A program made the position numbers and the translations under genes. From Adiantum capillus-veneris (Eukaryota; Streptophyta; Polypodiopsida; Polypodiales; Pteridaceae), in contig CM043963.1 of NCBI GenBank assembly GCA_014529385.2, forward strand, positions 68,125,912 to 68,189,911: a stretch of 64,000 nucleotides of DNA. The letters run 5' to 3'. Below the pieces are notes generated by a model. It saw nothing but the letters and a program-made list of their open reading frames with translations, did not search any database and was not told the origin of the DNA. How positions within the stretch are numbered: the first letter of the stretch is position 1; each line of letters begins with the position of its first letter. This document shows, in pieces, positions 23,624 to 34,970 of the stretch.

Positions 23624-26600
23624 ATGATCTATGAGACCAACTCACGCTTACGAATAAGCTTTTGGAATTGTAACGGGTATCCATGGAATGCGGGAATTGG
23701 CATTGATGAGCTTACCAATGACTCCGATGTGATACTTCTTGTCGAAACATGGGAGCATGATGCGCAACGAATTCTTGGATTTGACAAATACGATGTACAT
23801 TCTTTGATGTGGGCCAAAAATGCAAAGCAACGAAGAGGCCAAGGAGGCATAGCATGTATGACCAAAAAGGGTTTGAAAGATGTTTCCATTGTCAAAGAAG
23901 ATAAGTATAAACGCTACTTATGGCTGAAAATCAGCCCACCAAATGGTCAAGTCATGTTTGTGGCCGGCTGCTACATTCCTCACTATGACTCCAACTTTTA
24001 TGCTCGCTTGAATATGGATAGAGATCAGCCCTTTGTTGAACTAGAGGAAGACATTGCTTATTACAAGGATCAAGGTGAAGTCATTGTTTTTGGAGACATG
24101 AATGCTCGCACAAATATGTTACAACACGACACACAACAAGTTGACATGCCGCATGTATCAAGAAGAGTGGATGACTCATACATGTATAATCGAAGTTCTA
24201 ATGATGCAAAAGAAGTGGATCACTATGGAAAGTCACTTCTACATATGTGCAATAGTACCGGAATGCTCATTGCAAATGGTGTATCTCTATGGCAAGGCAC
24301 CAATGACTTTACATGTAGAAAGCACAATGGTGCTAGCGTGATTGACTATATGTTGTTCTCAGAAGCCACTCTAGAATGCATACAAAGCTTTACACTTGGT
24401 GAATGGAATCCGGAATCGGATCATAGGATGTTATGTATTGACCTCAAGTGTGGTAAACGGCCCGAGCATGTAGCCTCCAATCATGATGTGAATCATTTGT
24501 ACCTACGTCTAGACTTCAAACGAGCACTTATATATGCTGATATGGTGGACCAAATGTTAAGCATGATAGAGCATCAAGGGAGCCCAACATTAGAATGCAA
24601 GTGGAAAGTTTTCAAAGAAGTAATTTTCTCTTGTGCGAAGGAATGCTTTTCGGCGAAACACATGTCTTGCAAAAGGTCTAAGAAGGGTAGCACCAAGAAG
24701 AAATGGTTTGACATGGAATGTAGTCAAGCCCGAAAACACTTGCTAAGATTGGATGCAATCAAAGACAAGGAAGTTTACTTGGAATGTTCACACACATACA
24801 AAGCACTTGTTCAAAAGAAGAGGAGAAGGTGGGAAGTCGAAAAACAACTTCTTTTAGCACAAGAGAAAGCACATGCATGTGGCAAGTTTTGGCAAAATCT
24901 AAAAGGCAAGCGCGTTGAGAGCTTTGGTGACTTGACTCTTGAGGATATGTATATGCATTGTAAGAACCTCTATGAGCAACCCAATGTTGATAAGATGGAG
25001 GGTTGTAGCTCCCTTCCATTTATGTCTCCCTTCTTTACCATTGAAGATGTATGCCGCGCGCTTGAGAAACTTGCTACTCGCAAGGCAGGTGACCTTCAAG
25101 GTGTCAAGGCTGAAATGATTAAATGGACAAGCAAGAAAACACGATATTGGATATGCGATATGTTTAACCTTGCACTTCAGTATGGCATGCCTCATGATTG
25201 GAGTGCAAATTGGATCAAACCTTTGCACAAAGGAGGAGATGTAAACAATGTGAACAACTATCGCACTATAATGGTTGGTTCTTTGATGGCAAAGTTATTT
25301 GGATGTATCATGGAGATGAAGATAAGTGAATGGGCTGAAAAGAATGGCAAACGTGCGCTTGGCCAAGCAGGTTTTCGAAAGCATCATAGCACTATTGATC
25401 ACCTTGTCACTCTTCGAGTTCTTATGGAAGCGTCTCGATTGAAAGGAAAAAAGTTGTATTGTTGCTTTGTGGATTTCAAGAAAGCTTTTGACATGGTACC
25501 GCGAGGAAATCTTTGGAGACGTATGCAAAGCCTTCAAGTGCCGAGAGAATTTATGCATGCAGTCTTTCGCATCTACCAAAAAGTGATATGTCGATTACGT
25601 ATGGGAGATGGAATTTCAGAATTTTTTGCAAGCACTATTGGTGTCAAACAAGGATGCCCACTTTCCCCAACCCTCTTTGGGCTACTCATTGATGAATTGG
25701 AATACATGGTTCTTGATTTTATGCAGCAAGAAGGCATAGAAGAGGTTAAGATTGGAAATGCGGTGATCATGCTTTTGCTTTATGCCGATGATGTAGTGCT
25801 CTTGGCACATACCTTAGAAGATGCACAAAAGCTTATGAGTGTCTTGGAACGCTTTTGCCTACATAGCGGGCTGATCGTGAATGGATCCAAAACCAAGGTT
25901 ATGCTTGTAAAGACCCTCAATGACGAAAATCCATGCATTGTATACAACAATGAGAAACTTGAAGTGGTAGATCACTTCAAGTACCTTGGTCTTGAGGTTC
26001 CATCCAATCATAAATGGAAGGATTGTGCAATGCGTCGCTTGGAAGCCGGAAAGAGGGCTTATTATGCATTTGAGAACATGTGCAATGCAGGAGAGATCAA
26101 GTGTTGGGCTCTCAAAAAGTACCTCTTTGACACATTGGTGACACCAGTGCTTCTTTATGGAGTGGAGGTGTGGGGTGGAAGCATCGGGAAGTCTACTTGG
26201 AAAGAGTTTGAGAATGTCCAAAAGCGTTTTCTCACCAACTTTCTCCAAGTCAAGACACAAACACCCTACATGCTCTTACTTCTTGAGTCCGGATCGCTTC
26301 CCATTGAGGTCTTGGGCATGGAAAGGGTTGTGGAGTACATGCGTAAGACACAACATAGCCCTTTGCATCGACTTCCTAGAATCGCATATGAAGCAAGTCA
26401 AAAGGTTCAAAAGACATGCAAGAGCAAAATACTAAGTTCGGGGTGGATGCTTGATATCAAGAAATGGTTTGGAAGATGGGATGCATGTCACTTGGTCAAG
26501 GATGCGTCGATCGACTCCCAAGTTAATGAGGCCTTCTTACAACGCCAATGTATCATGGCTTGGGAGAAATCTGGAGGTTCTCGCTTCAGCCATTACACCA

Positions 26601-27004
26601 CACACGTTGCCCCAAACTACAAATCTCTCTTCTTCTCGGAACGAGGTAACCGAACCCATTCCTACATCCTTGAGCCCATCCCGTTGAGTGCGATCCGCAC
26701 CATTGCCTCCATTCGTCTTAGCTCCCATTCTCTACGCTGCGAGACAGGACGTTGGGGCACTGGCGAGGAGTGTCATCGACTTTGCACCTTATGCCCTCGT
26801 CAAGTGCGAGAGAGTGAGTACCACACACTACTTGAGTGCTCAGCTTTTGACCACATTAGGTCCTCTTTTCCCCATATATTCAGCCATGAGCTCTCCCTAC
26901 ATACCTTCCTCTCCCAACCACGATGTGGACTCTCTATTGCGACGCTCATTTCAGCCATTTTTGAGCATCGAGAGTCACTTATGAACTCCACTCACACCAC
27001 GTGA
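23624..27004 (+). CDS. LINE-B ORF2: endonuclease and reverse transcriptase
   Basis: This is an uninterrupted 1,126-aa protein. The N-terminal ~240 residues form an APE-like endonuclease (SFWNCNGYPW, LLVETWE, VIVFGDMNAR, SVIDYMLF, ESDHRMLCID) that nicks target DNA. The reverse transcriptase follows: NYRTIMVGS, GFRKHHSTIDH, CFVDFKKAFD, VKQGCPLSPTLFG and the catalytic YADD at residues 720-723. The C-terminal part holds a zinc-binding CTLC...EYHTLLEC motif from residue 1054. All catalytic landmarks are present with no stop. It starts six bases after the ORF1 stop in the same frame, so termination-reinitiation or readthrough could supply it. Confidence 0.95.
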   Translation: MIYETNSRLRISFWNCNGYPWNAGIGIDELTNDSDVILLVETWEHDAQRILGFDKYDVHSLMWAKNAKQRRGQGGIACMTKKGLKDVSIVKEDKYKRYLWLKISPPNGQVMFVAGCYIPHYDSNFYARLNMDRDQPFVELEEDIAYYKDQGEVIVFGDMNARTNMLQHDTQQVDMPHVSRRVDDSYMYNRSSNDAKEVDHYGKSLLHMCNSTGMLIANGVSLWQGTNDFTCRKHNGASVIDYMLFSEATLECIQSFTLGEWNPESDHRMLCIDLKCGKRPEHVASNHDVNHLYLRLDFKRALIYADMVDQMLSMIEHQGSPTLECKWKVFKEVIFSCAKECFSAKHMSCKRSKKGSTKKKWFDMECSQARKHLLRLDAIKDKEVYLECSHTYKALVQKKRRRWEVEKQLLLAQEKAHACGKFWQNLKGKRVESFGDLTLEDMYMHCKNLYEQPNVDKMEGCSSLPFMSPFFTIEDVCRALEKLATRKAGDLQGVKAEMIKWTSKKTRYWICDMFNLALQYGMPHDWSANWIKPLHKGGDVNNVNNYRTIMVGSLMAKLFGCIMEMKISEWAEKNGKRALGQAGFRKHHSTIDHLVTLRVLMEASRLKGKKLYCCFVDFKKAFDMVPRGNLWRRMQSLQVPREFMHAVFRIYQKVICRLRMGDGISEFFASTIGVKQGCPLSPTLFGLLIDELEYMVLDFMQQEGIEEVKIGNAVIMLLLYADDVVLLAHTLEDAQKLMSVLERFCLHSGLIVNGSKTKVMLVKTLNDENPCIVYNNEKLEVVDHFKYLGLEVPSNHKWKDCAMRRLEAGKRAYYAFENMCNAGEIKCWALKKYLFDTLVTPVLLYGVEVWGGSIGKSTWKEFENVQKRFLTNFLQVKTQTPYMLLLLESGSLPIEVLGMERVVEYMRKTQHSPLHRLPRIAYEASQKVQKTCKSKILSSGWMLDIKKWFGRWDACHLVKDASIDSQVNEAFLQRQCIMAWEKSGGSRFSHYTTHVAPNYKSLFFSERGNRTHSYILEPIPLSAIRTIASIRLSSHSLRCETGRWGTGEECHRLCTLCPRQVRESEYHTLLECSAFDHIRSSFPHIFSHELSLHTFLSQPRCGLSIATLISAIFEHRESLMNSTHTT

Positions 27005-27062
27005 CATGTTCATTTGGTCCCATAGGTCATATTTGACCTCCCAGGACGATAATAGAACTATC

Positions 27063-27094
<32 letters not shown>

Positions 27095-27095
27095 A
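27005..27095 (+). repeat. LINE-B 3' end: hairpin and TATC/TC tail
   Basis: The 3' UTR contains AGGTCA-TATT-TGACCT (27024-27039), a perfect 6-bp stem with a 4-base loop. It is followed by AGGACGATAATAGAACTATC and a TC microsatellite. The same hairpin and tail occur in the second copy (28973-28988), so they belong to the element. Hairpins at LINE 3' ends are known in other families to be the signal bound by the element's own reverse transcriptase. Confidence 0.8.
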
Positions 27096-27459
27096 CGCGC
27101 GCGCTCGTAATGAGCACATGGAGTACTTTTTGTCAAATGGTTGCGAGTGACTCATTCTTCACACAACTTCTAGTAAATTCAAAGTACCCATATCTTCTTG
27201 CTAATCAACCAACAACAATCTACGAGTTTGATTTTGTTGCGCCATGCTATCAAAACCATGACTTGCCAATAGACATGCTTTTCATGACCCTCTATTGGTT
27301 GAAACAAGATAGGTTTTGGTTGGTACTACACTCCGGGGTCAACTACCCTAGTCAAGGTCTTGGTGACCCACCTCATTCTTTCTCTTTCTTTGTCTAGTTG
27401 CTAGTGGCATAGTGATGTGTGTGTGTGTGTTTATCTCTTTGACACACATACGTAACAAT
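27096..27459. other. Spacer between the two LINE-B copies
   Basis: No motif was recognised. A short GT run (27418-27431) and CACACA words lie just before the truncated copy begins. A 95-codon open frame at 27110-27397 has no recognisable features. Confidence 0.5.
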
Positions 27460-28974
27460 TTGTGGAGAAGGATGGAAGAACTCCAAGTGCCAAGTGAGTT
27501 TATGCTTGCGGTTTCTCGAATCTATGAGAAGGTGATTTGTCAATTGCGCATGGGAAGAGAAATTTCAGAAATTTTTGTAAGCACTATTGGGGTTAAACAA
27601 GGATGTCCATTGTCACCAACTCTCTTTGGTCTGTGCATTGATCAATTGGAACAAATGGTACTTGACTTTATGCAAGAAGAAGGCATTGAAGAGGTCACTA
27701 TTTGCAATGCGGTAATCATGCTTTTGTTGTATGCGGATGATGTAGTGCTTCTAGCACACACTTTAGAAGATGCACAAAAGCTTATGGTTGTCCTTGAGAA
27801 CTTTTGCTTGCATAGTGGGCTGATTGTAAATGAATCCAAAACAAAGGTTATGCTTGTGAAAACCAACCATAAGGAGAAGCCATGCATTGTGTACAACAAC
27901 GAGATGCTTGAAGTTGTTGAGAGCTTTAAGTACCTTGGCCTTGAGGTTCCATCCAATCACAAGTGGCATGAATGTGCTATGCGTCGTTTGGAAGCGGGAA
28001 AGAGAGCATATTATGCATTTGAGAACATGTGTAATGCGGGAAACATCAAGTGTTGGGTTCTCAAGAAGTATCTTTTTGATGCATTGGTGACACCGGTTCT
28101 TCTTTATGGAGTTGAAGTGTGGGGCGGGAGCATCTCAAAGTCTACTTGGAAAGAGTTTGAGAATGTTCAAAAGCGTTTTCTTACAAACTTTCTCCAAGTT
28201 AAGACACAAACACCATATATGCTCCTACTTCTTGAGTCGGGATCTCTTCCAATTGAGGTTATGGGCATGGAAAGGGTTGTGGAGTACATGATAAAGATGC
28301 GTCAAAACCCCTAACATCGACTTCCTACAATTGCATGGGAAGCAAGCAAAAAAGTTCAAAAGACACATAAAAGCAATATCTTGAGCACGGGATGGATGGA
28401 AGACATAAAGAAGTGGTTTGGGAGATGGGATGCATTACACTTGCTACATGATGCTTCAATTGACTCTCAAGTGAATGAAGCTTTTCTACAACGCCAATGT
28501 ATTACGGCTTGGGAGAAATCCGGTGGGTCACGCTTCATACATTACACCACCTATATTGCCCCCAACTACAAAACCATGTTCTGCGCTGAGAGAGGAAACC
28601 GTACTCAAACTTACATGCTTGAGCCTATTCCCTTGTCCGCGATACGCACTATTGCAGCAATTCGGCTTAGCTCCCATTTCCTTCGATGCGAGATAGGGCG
28701 TTGGGGCAATGGAGAAGAGTCAAATCGATTGTGCACATTATGCTCACTGCAAGTTCGAGAGTCTGAGTACCACACACTACTAGAGTGCTCAGCTTTTGAT
28801 CACATCCGAACTTGCTTCTCTCACATTTTCAGCCATAACTTAGACCTACACACTTTCCTCTCCCAGCCAAAGTGTGGGCTCTCCATTGCGACTCTCATCA
28901 CTACAATTTTGGAGCATCGAGAGTCACTCATCAGCCATACACATACTACATCACATGTAACTTTGGTCCCATAG
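27460..28974 (+). pseudogene. LINE-B second copy, 5'-truncated ORF2
   Basis: Homology to LINE-B ORF2 begins inside the RT (NLWRRMEELQVPSEF, matching 25508 onward) and runs to the C-terminal zinc motif (CTLCSLQVRESEYHTLLEC). The catalytic Y-A-D-D is kept. A single in-frame TAA at 28312-28314 replaces the Leu codon found in the intact copy; the same frame then continues to 28974. 5' truncation is the usual product of incomplete target-primed reverse transcription. Many silent differences from the first copy show that it is not a recent tandem duplicate. Confidence 0.93.
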
Positions 28975-29014
28975 GTCATATTTGACCTCCGAGGACGATA
29001 ATAAAATCTATCTA

Positions 29015-29085
<71 letters not shown>

Positions 29086-29160
29086 TGATGAATCACATGG
29101 ACCATTCTCTATTTCTTAGCACACACAAAATCTTGCAATCAATAACGTCACATTCTCTCT

Positions 29161-29234
<74 letters not shown>

Positions 29235-29445
29235 GCGTGCAAGACATCCACAAAAAATAATTAGACTCCTATTGTTGAATCATTGATCTCGTTGCACTTC
29301 AGTATTGCAATGCAAATGTGGAAGGCCTTCTTGCAACGCTTCAACACCTCAACGAATGGCACGTCAACTCTCTCTCTCTCAATGCTATAGTTTTCAAAGA
29401 AAGAAAAAGTGTAGGGAGATGATGGAGCCAAATACTAATGTAGTG
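28971..29445. repeat. LINE-B tail followed by TC/AC microsatellites
   Basis: After the conserved hairpin come TCTATCTATCTATC, a TC run to about 29064 and an AC run to 29084. A second TC-AC pair lies at 29167-29231. The rest, to the LINE-A tail, holds no gene. 29379-29440 resembles the sequence beyond the other end of LINE-A (near 37384-37475). Confidence 0.85.
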
Positions 29446-29593
29446 TTTTTTTTTTTTGCAAAACTCACAATTGTGAGTGGATAGTATTAAGAACATCAGA
29501 CATGTACACCAACCTCGAGCTCAGACCGAGCCTTGAGGGTCAAAGGATTACAAGTTTTTTGCTTGACAGAGAAACCACAACTACTTCTAGACT

Positions 29594-32500
29594 TTACTTA
29601 TTACAAGATGTCATCATGACATGTATTGTTGTAGACCAGTCCTCTGAGGCTTGTTTGCCTCCGATCCTGTGGATCGTCACTATGCTCTCTTGCATGATTT
29701 CACAAAAGCTTGCCATAGCCAGATCCCCCTCAAACACGCGGCGGTTCTTTGCTTGCCAAGTATGGTGAAAGAAGTAGTACCTGATTATTTGAGTGCAGAC
29801 AAGAAGAGCAGGACTTCCCAAATTGTTACTACCAAAGAACAGATTAGTCTTGAAGAACTTAATTTTCCATGTCCTTTGAATCCACTTGCATATTTTCCCA
29901 GCCATGCCACTAATTGCCTGGCATCCCATGAAAAGGTGGGCTAGGTCTTCACTAGCTATTCTGCACCCCGAGGAATGATCAGACCTGATTCCTCTTTCTT
30001 GTATCTTTACGCCCGTCGCAGAGCACCCCACATCATTTTCCACAGAAATATCTTCATATATTGAGGCCACCTTGGCTTCCAGATGTTCTCCATGATTCCC
30101 TCCCATCGTTTTTCCGTCTAGTGCCTCTTCCATAATTTGTTGAGGGGGCTACATCAATTAGCCTCGTGCATTAATGCATGGTAAATGCCTTTAGAATGTG
30201 GTTTCCAAAGAGGCTACTCCCAGGCCATCTCCAAGCATCCCATTCAAAGTTGGATTCACAAGTTGGCATCACCCTTATCAAGTTCTTTCATCACCCTATA
30301 GACTAGTAAGATCTCAAAGCCGTTCAATTGAAATTGGATGGCTAAAGAGTCAATAGTTTTCCAGCACTTCCTGTTGCCATCCCAGAATTGCTCTAGTCGA
30401 ATGAGCCCCTTATTATTCACATTCCTGGCCATTTCTATCCAATAGGGGCTTTGTGGCGGCCCCAATATTTTAGAAAGCCAAGGGGACCAGTGCAAAATGG
30501 AGTTCTTAAAGTATCTGGTTGCTTCCCCCCATTCCAAAACCTCAGCTCCTCTTTTGCACTTCCTCATGAGCTCCCTTGAGAGTCCACCAGATCTAAGATA
30601 AGACCACTTCGGGGCGAGAAGTTTATCGTGCATCACAACCCCCTTCCACTTTCCCCCTTTCGAATCCCATTTTTACTGCATCAAGCATTTCCTTGGTCAT
30701 GATAGCCCAAGCTTGGTCATGTTTAGCCAATGAGACCATAAGTTTGGCACAAAGGGCCTCAGCATGGGATACAGGGTTAAGAATACCGAGCCCTCCTTGG
30801 TGTACCGGTCAAGCAACTACCTTTCATCTAGCCCACTGCCATGGCCGGGAGGTTTTCGTGTTGTTCTTCCAAAGAAGCATTTTCACTGGTTTTAAGAATT
30901 CTTTCCAGTTACACTTAGCCAATTTGAGCACGGGGTTGAGGAAAGCAATCTACGGGATCATAAAAGCATTAATCACTCTAATCCGGCTTTGGAAGGGGAG
31001 GAGAACAAACTCCCATCTTCTCATTTTTTAGCTTATTTTTTCAAGGACCTATTGAAATCTTTGCCTGTATGTTACATCCACCCCTATGGGGGCTCCCAGG
31101 TGTCTGAATACATTCCCTTCTCTCATGTCCAGACTGTAGGGTCAAAAGAGTCGTTCTCCGACAGGGAGATGAGCCTTGACTTCTCTATATTGCACTTGGA
31201 TCCCGAGGCCACAGCAAATGTTTGCACAATCTCCAGAGCTCTCCTGACAACTTGAGGGCACGCCTTCAAGAATAGGAGCGAATCATCTGCAAACATTTTG
31301 GCCAGTAGCTGGTCGTTGCCCAATAATGCCAGACCTTGAATCTCTCCCCGCGCAGCAGTGGCTTCGAGCATTGTAATGAGAGGATGCAACTTGATTGCGA
31401 AAATAAAGGGGGATAGGGGACATCTTTGCTTAATAGACCTTTTAAACTCAAAAGAGGCCACAATTCTGTCATTAAACATGAGCTTTGATTGGCTGCCAAC
31501 GCCTAGTGTGCGTATGAGGCGACAAAGGTGAGGCCCAAAGCCCAGATCTCCCATGACTTCTTCTATATAGGACCATTCTATTCTATCATAGGCTTTGTCA
31601 AGGTCCACCTGCAGCAAGACACACTCTTGCTTGGAGAAGGATGCATACTCTATTCCTACCATTGCTGCCAAGATATTGCCATATATAGATCTCCCTTTAA
31701 TAAAACCGTGTTGATGGGGAGAGATGATCCGACTCAGGAGGGGGCAAGTCTGAAAGCTATCGCCTTGGCAATAATTTTGTATGCTACTGACATCATCATA
31801 ATGGGACACCAATGTTTAAGTTGAGAGCAACAGATCTGCTTGGGGATGGGCTTGATAAGCCCTCTCTTAGCACTTGCATCCAATGACTCTTTGGAAACAT
31901 CTTGATTAGCCATCCATATGACTGGACCCTTGAGATCATCCCAAAATTCCCTGAAGAATTCAGCCGTGAGTCCATCCTAACCGGGGGACTTTTCATTGCC
32001 AAGAGCTTTTAGTGCCACTGAGCATTCCTCCTCAGAGAAGGCCTTTTCCATGCGGTTGGCTTCCTCTTAGGGAACCTTCTTTTCAACACTCCCAAGTAAA
32101 GACGGTCGGGCTTCTTCCACTTCTTGAGATTGGGTCTCTGGTTGGCCGATAATGTGGCTGAGATAATTGAGCATAAGTTCAGCCATCTCATTTTGGTTTT
32201 GAATTGTATTCTCTGAGAACTTGCACGTAGCCTCGACTCTTCCTCACTTTCAGCCCTAAAAAAATTTGCTTGGTTAGAAGGCTCGGATTGAAGGAATGTT
32301 TCCCTAGAGAGCAATCTCGCCTTCTTAATTTCCTCCAGTTGTTCGTTGGCCAGGTGAGGTTTAGCTTCAAGCCATCGCCCTTCATCTCTAACGTAGATGA
32401 GATCCAGTGAGCTTGAGGAGAGCAGTAGCATCTGTCTAGCCGGGAGGCAGTGCGGGCATACTGAAGGTTTGTGTAGGTGAATCCAGGCATGTTGTTCCAT

Positions 32501-32710
32501 GGGCCCACTTCCCACAAGTCAATCATAGCCCACTTCTCACATAAGCTCAACCATTTAGACTTTTCTAAGCCAACCACTATACTGGCGGACCCTGTTCTGT
32601 CCTTGCTTTTCTCAACCATATTGAAATCTCCAACCATCATCCACTCCCCTTTGATCGGAGTATCCCCGAGCTGCATCCACAATTTAGCTCTATCCTTTGC
32701 GTTGCAAGGG
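29594..32710 (-). pseudogene. LINE-A ORF2: endonuclease C-part, reverse transcriptase and zf-RVT
   Basis: Broken frames, read downwards from 32710: the endonuclease part (AKLWMQLGDTPIKGEWMMVGDFNMV), then the reverse transcriptase at 31812-31123 (HQHGFIKGRSIYGN, LLQVDLDKAYDRIEW, RCPLSPFIFA, and the catalytic box as FADDS). The C-terminal region follows at 30636-29594, with a zf-RVT-like GCRIASEDLAHLFMGC. This is the L1 clade pattern of plants. At least five frame changes or stops make it non-functional. A plus-strand open frame at 32477-33238 overlaps it and is a shadow. Confidence 0.88.
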
Positions 32711-32714
32711 CCGT

Positions 32715-34970
32715 TGTCGGGGGATATGTGTTCACTACGTGAGCCGGGCAGGCGTCGGGCCTCTGGCTGTGGGAGGTGTCAAAGAGAGAGAACAAGAACA
32801 ACTGATATCTCTGGCAATCACCGCAATCATCAATTAATTGAATATTATTTTGAGTATAATTTAGTCCTTAGCCAAGGCGGGCTGTTAACAGCGCCGTCAC
32901 TTGGATCATTTGCTAACCAGGAGTTTAAGCTCCCGCTTTACAGGATTAATCGGGACGTTAATGACACCGAACTTAAGAAAATGCTAATTCAATCTCTAAT
33001 GGATGACGGTGATGGAAATTCCCTCATGTTGCTTCATTTGCTTCGGTTACCCTTAGATTCAGCAAGCTTTAAATCTGTCAGTTATTTCGCAGCTTCCTTC
33101 TCCTCAATTGCTCCGATTTCCTTAACCCTTGTTGGGCATGCCTTGTGCTTTCCTTCCGCTTCTTTAATTAGGTCCATTCCTTTGTTTATGCTGAGAAAGA
33201 GCCCCTTGATTTTGCATCACAGCACGAGAGAGAGATAGACGTATCCTGCTTCAAATCTTCCCTTGCCGGCTTGCTAGCTGAGGTCTGCTTACTCTCGAGT
33301 GAGAGAGTTCCTTCTTCCTTTACTAATCAAGTAGCCTTGCTTGTTTTATTAGTCAAGGATGAGAGCGAGAGAGAGTGAGAGAGATTTCCTATTGCTTTGA
33401 GGCTCCCTTCCCTTCTTCTTCCTTCCCTCGTAGTCTCCTTCCTTAAGCTCTGTAAGCTCTTCTTCGCCTTGCTTTGTATGTTCAAGCTCGAGAGGGAAAG
33501 AGGAAAGATTGCTTGCCTCGAGGACGAGAGCGAGAAAGATGGAGCTCTTCCCCGCATTGCCCTTAGACTCCCTTCTTCTCTTGCTGCACTCGTTGATAGA
33601 CCTTTTTTTGTTATGCCTCCTCTTCTCCTCGTTTTCTTGCCAACACGCATGCAAAAGAGCCTCCCCCCTAATAATAGTGTGTACCCTCTCTTAAGCAGTG
33701 GCGTCGGGCGTCACTGACGTGGCGCGGGAATCGAACCTATGATGTGGCAGGGCGATATTTCGACGAGTGCAGAATTAGACGGGACTGGCACCGAAAGGGT
33801 TCGCCATGGGCTGCTGCTCAGTCTTCGTTTCTTGCGCGTCGCCGTCGGAGCATCCCTATCGCCACCGCGAGCTCATTTCCCTTCCTCTGCGCCCCTGGCC
33901 ATCGCCTGTCCACGCCATCCTCTCTTTCTTTCTTTTTCTTTCACACACAAAACCCCAACTAGGTTTTTAACCATTGGGTGGCCATGCCCTTGGCCTTCGG
34001 GCGGGCGGCCATTTCAAATTTATGGATGGTCTTAAGCCTTTTGGGTGGCCGGTTCCCCTCAAGGGACACCAAATTTGTCTTACATATCAACCAAAGCATC
34101 GCCAAGCACCTCGAGTGAGATCATCAGGGACTCAATATGCTCCTGTACGGGCACTAGATTAGGTTACATGTCACCCAAGGCATTGCCTCGCATGACATCT
34201 TTTCATAGTCCTTGACTAACAATATCATCGTGAATTTTTGTTGCCCGTAACAAGGTCCTGAAAAGCGCCACGTGTCCCCAAGTTGCAAGTATAAGTAACT
34301 GCATTCGGAGAGTTTAAAAACCAGCTTCTTGTCGCAGTCGTGTTGGGCATTCCCCGCAATCATTGGATTCCTAGAGACGTCATTTCGAACATGATACCCC
34401 TAAAGCACTTGTTGCTCCCGCATATCAAACCTGGATGAAGCTCAAAATTCCAAAATGGCACACCGATCGAGCAGACTGAACTGGTACGGAGCCGGCCCCC
34501 GATGAATCTTCATCGGCCAATATCTTGGCGACCGGGACTCCGATCAATGATCTGAAAAGACCGACGCGCTCCACAAAGTGAGCACTTCAGGCCCGTGCAT
34601 TCATTTTATTTCTGTCGCCTCAGCTGCAGTTGCCCAATCCGGTACGGATCTGCAATCAACTCAAACTTCAAACTGCCATAACTTCTTCACTGTAGCTCCA
34701 ATCGACAAGCCGTAAAGACAGGCCGCTAGAGCACTTCAAGCACTACAATTATGGATCATAAACTCACATATGTGCTCACTTCAAGAATACTCATTTTTGG
34801 CATCATTAAGGCATCAATTGGCCCTTTAAAGCTACATCTGGCATACATTAATCAGTAAACTTGGCCTGTTACAAGCCCTGATCACTGACCATTAATCAAG
34901 TAAGCTTCAAATAAGCTTGACGTGCATTTTTCTGGTATCTTTCTTAGCATGGGAGCGGAGCTGCATGACA
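32715..34970. mobile_element. LTR-like insertion inside LINE-A ORF2
   Basis: The inserted unit starts TGTCGGGGGATATG and ends CATGACA, so TGTC...GACA termini. CCGT flanks both sides (32711-32714, 34971-34974) as a 4-bp target duplication. Removing it with one CCGT joins the LINE-A endonuclease reading frame across the junction (V-Y-G on one side, P-C-N on the other), which fixes the borders. It contains no protein domain. TGGCGCGGGAATCGAACC at 33721-33738 looks like a tRNA primer-binding site, so it is either a very short LTR element lacking a recognisable second LTR, or a long solo LTR. Confidence 0.8.
33721..33738 (+). promoter_or_regulatory. Primer-binding-site-like sequence
   Basis: TGGCGCGGGAATCGAACC is the complement of a tRNA 3' end (acceptor stem, T-arm and CCA). 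It lies in the middle of the insertion at 32715-34970, about 1 kb after its start, where the PBS after a 1-kb 5' LTR would be. No matching LTR was found on the other side. Confidence 0.5.

Larger units (their letters stand above)
22462..27095 (+). mobile_element. LINE-B: full-length non-LTR retrotransposon
   Basis: A complete two-ORF LINE lies between a TC/AC microsatellite (ending 22461) and a TC microsatellite (to 27095). It has a 223-bp 5' UTR, ORF1 (22685-23617), ORF2 (23624-27004) and a short 3' UTR. Instead of poly(A), it ends with a small hairpin and then TATC/TC repeats. A second, 5'-truncated copy with the same 3' end follows at 27460. The clade was not settled: it has an APE-type endonuclease, a coiled-coil ORF1 and a C-terminal CCHC, but no RNase H was seen. 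Confidence 0.9.

Noticed and set aside
27110-27397. 95-codon plus-strand frame between LINE-B copies
   Set aside because: No motif, no conservation evidence, and it lies in a spacer between retrotransposon copies.
32477-33238. 253-codon plus-strand frame
   Set aside because: It spans the border between LINE-A (antisense) and the inserted unit, so it cannot be an ancestral gene. It has no recognisable domain.
33397-33717. Plus-strand frames of 61-106 codons in the insertion within LINE-A
   Set aside because: They are Leu/Ser/Arg-rich translations of purine/pyrimidine-biased DNA, with overlapping frames on both strands and no motif.
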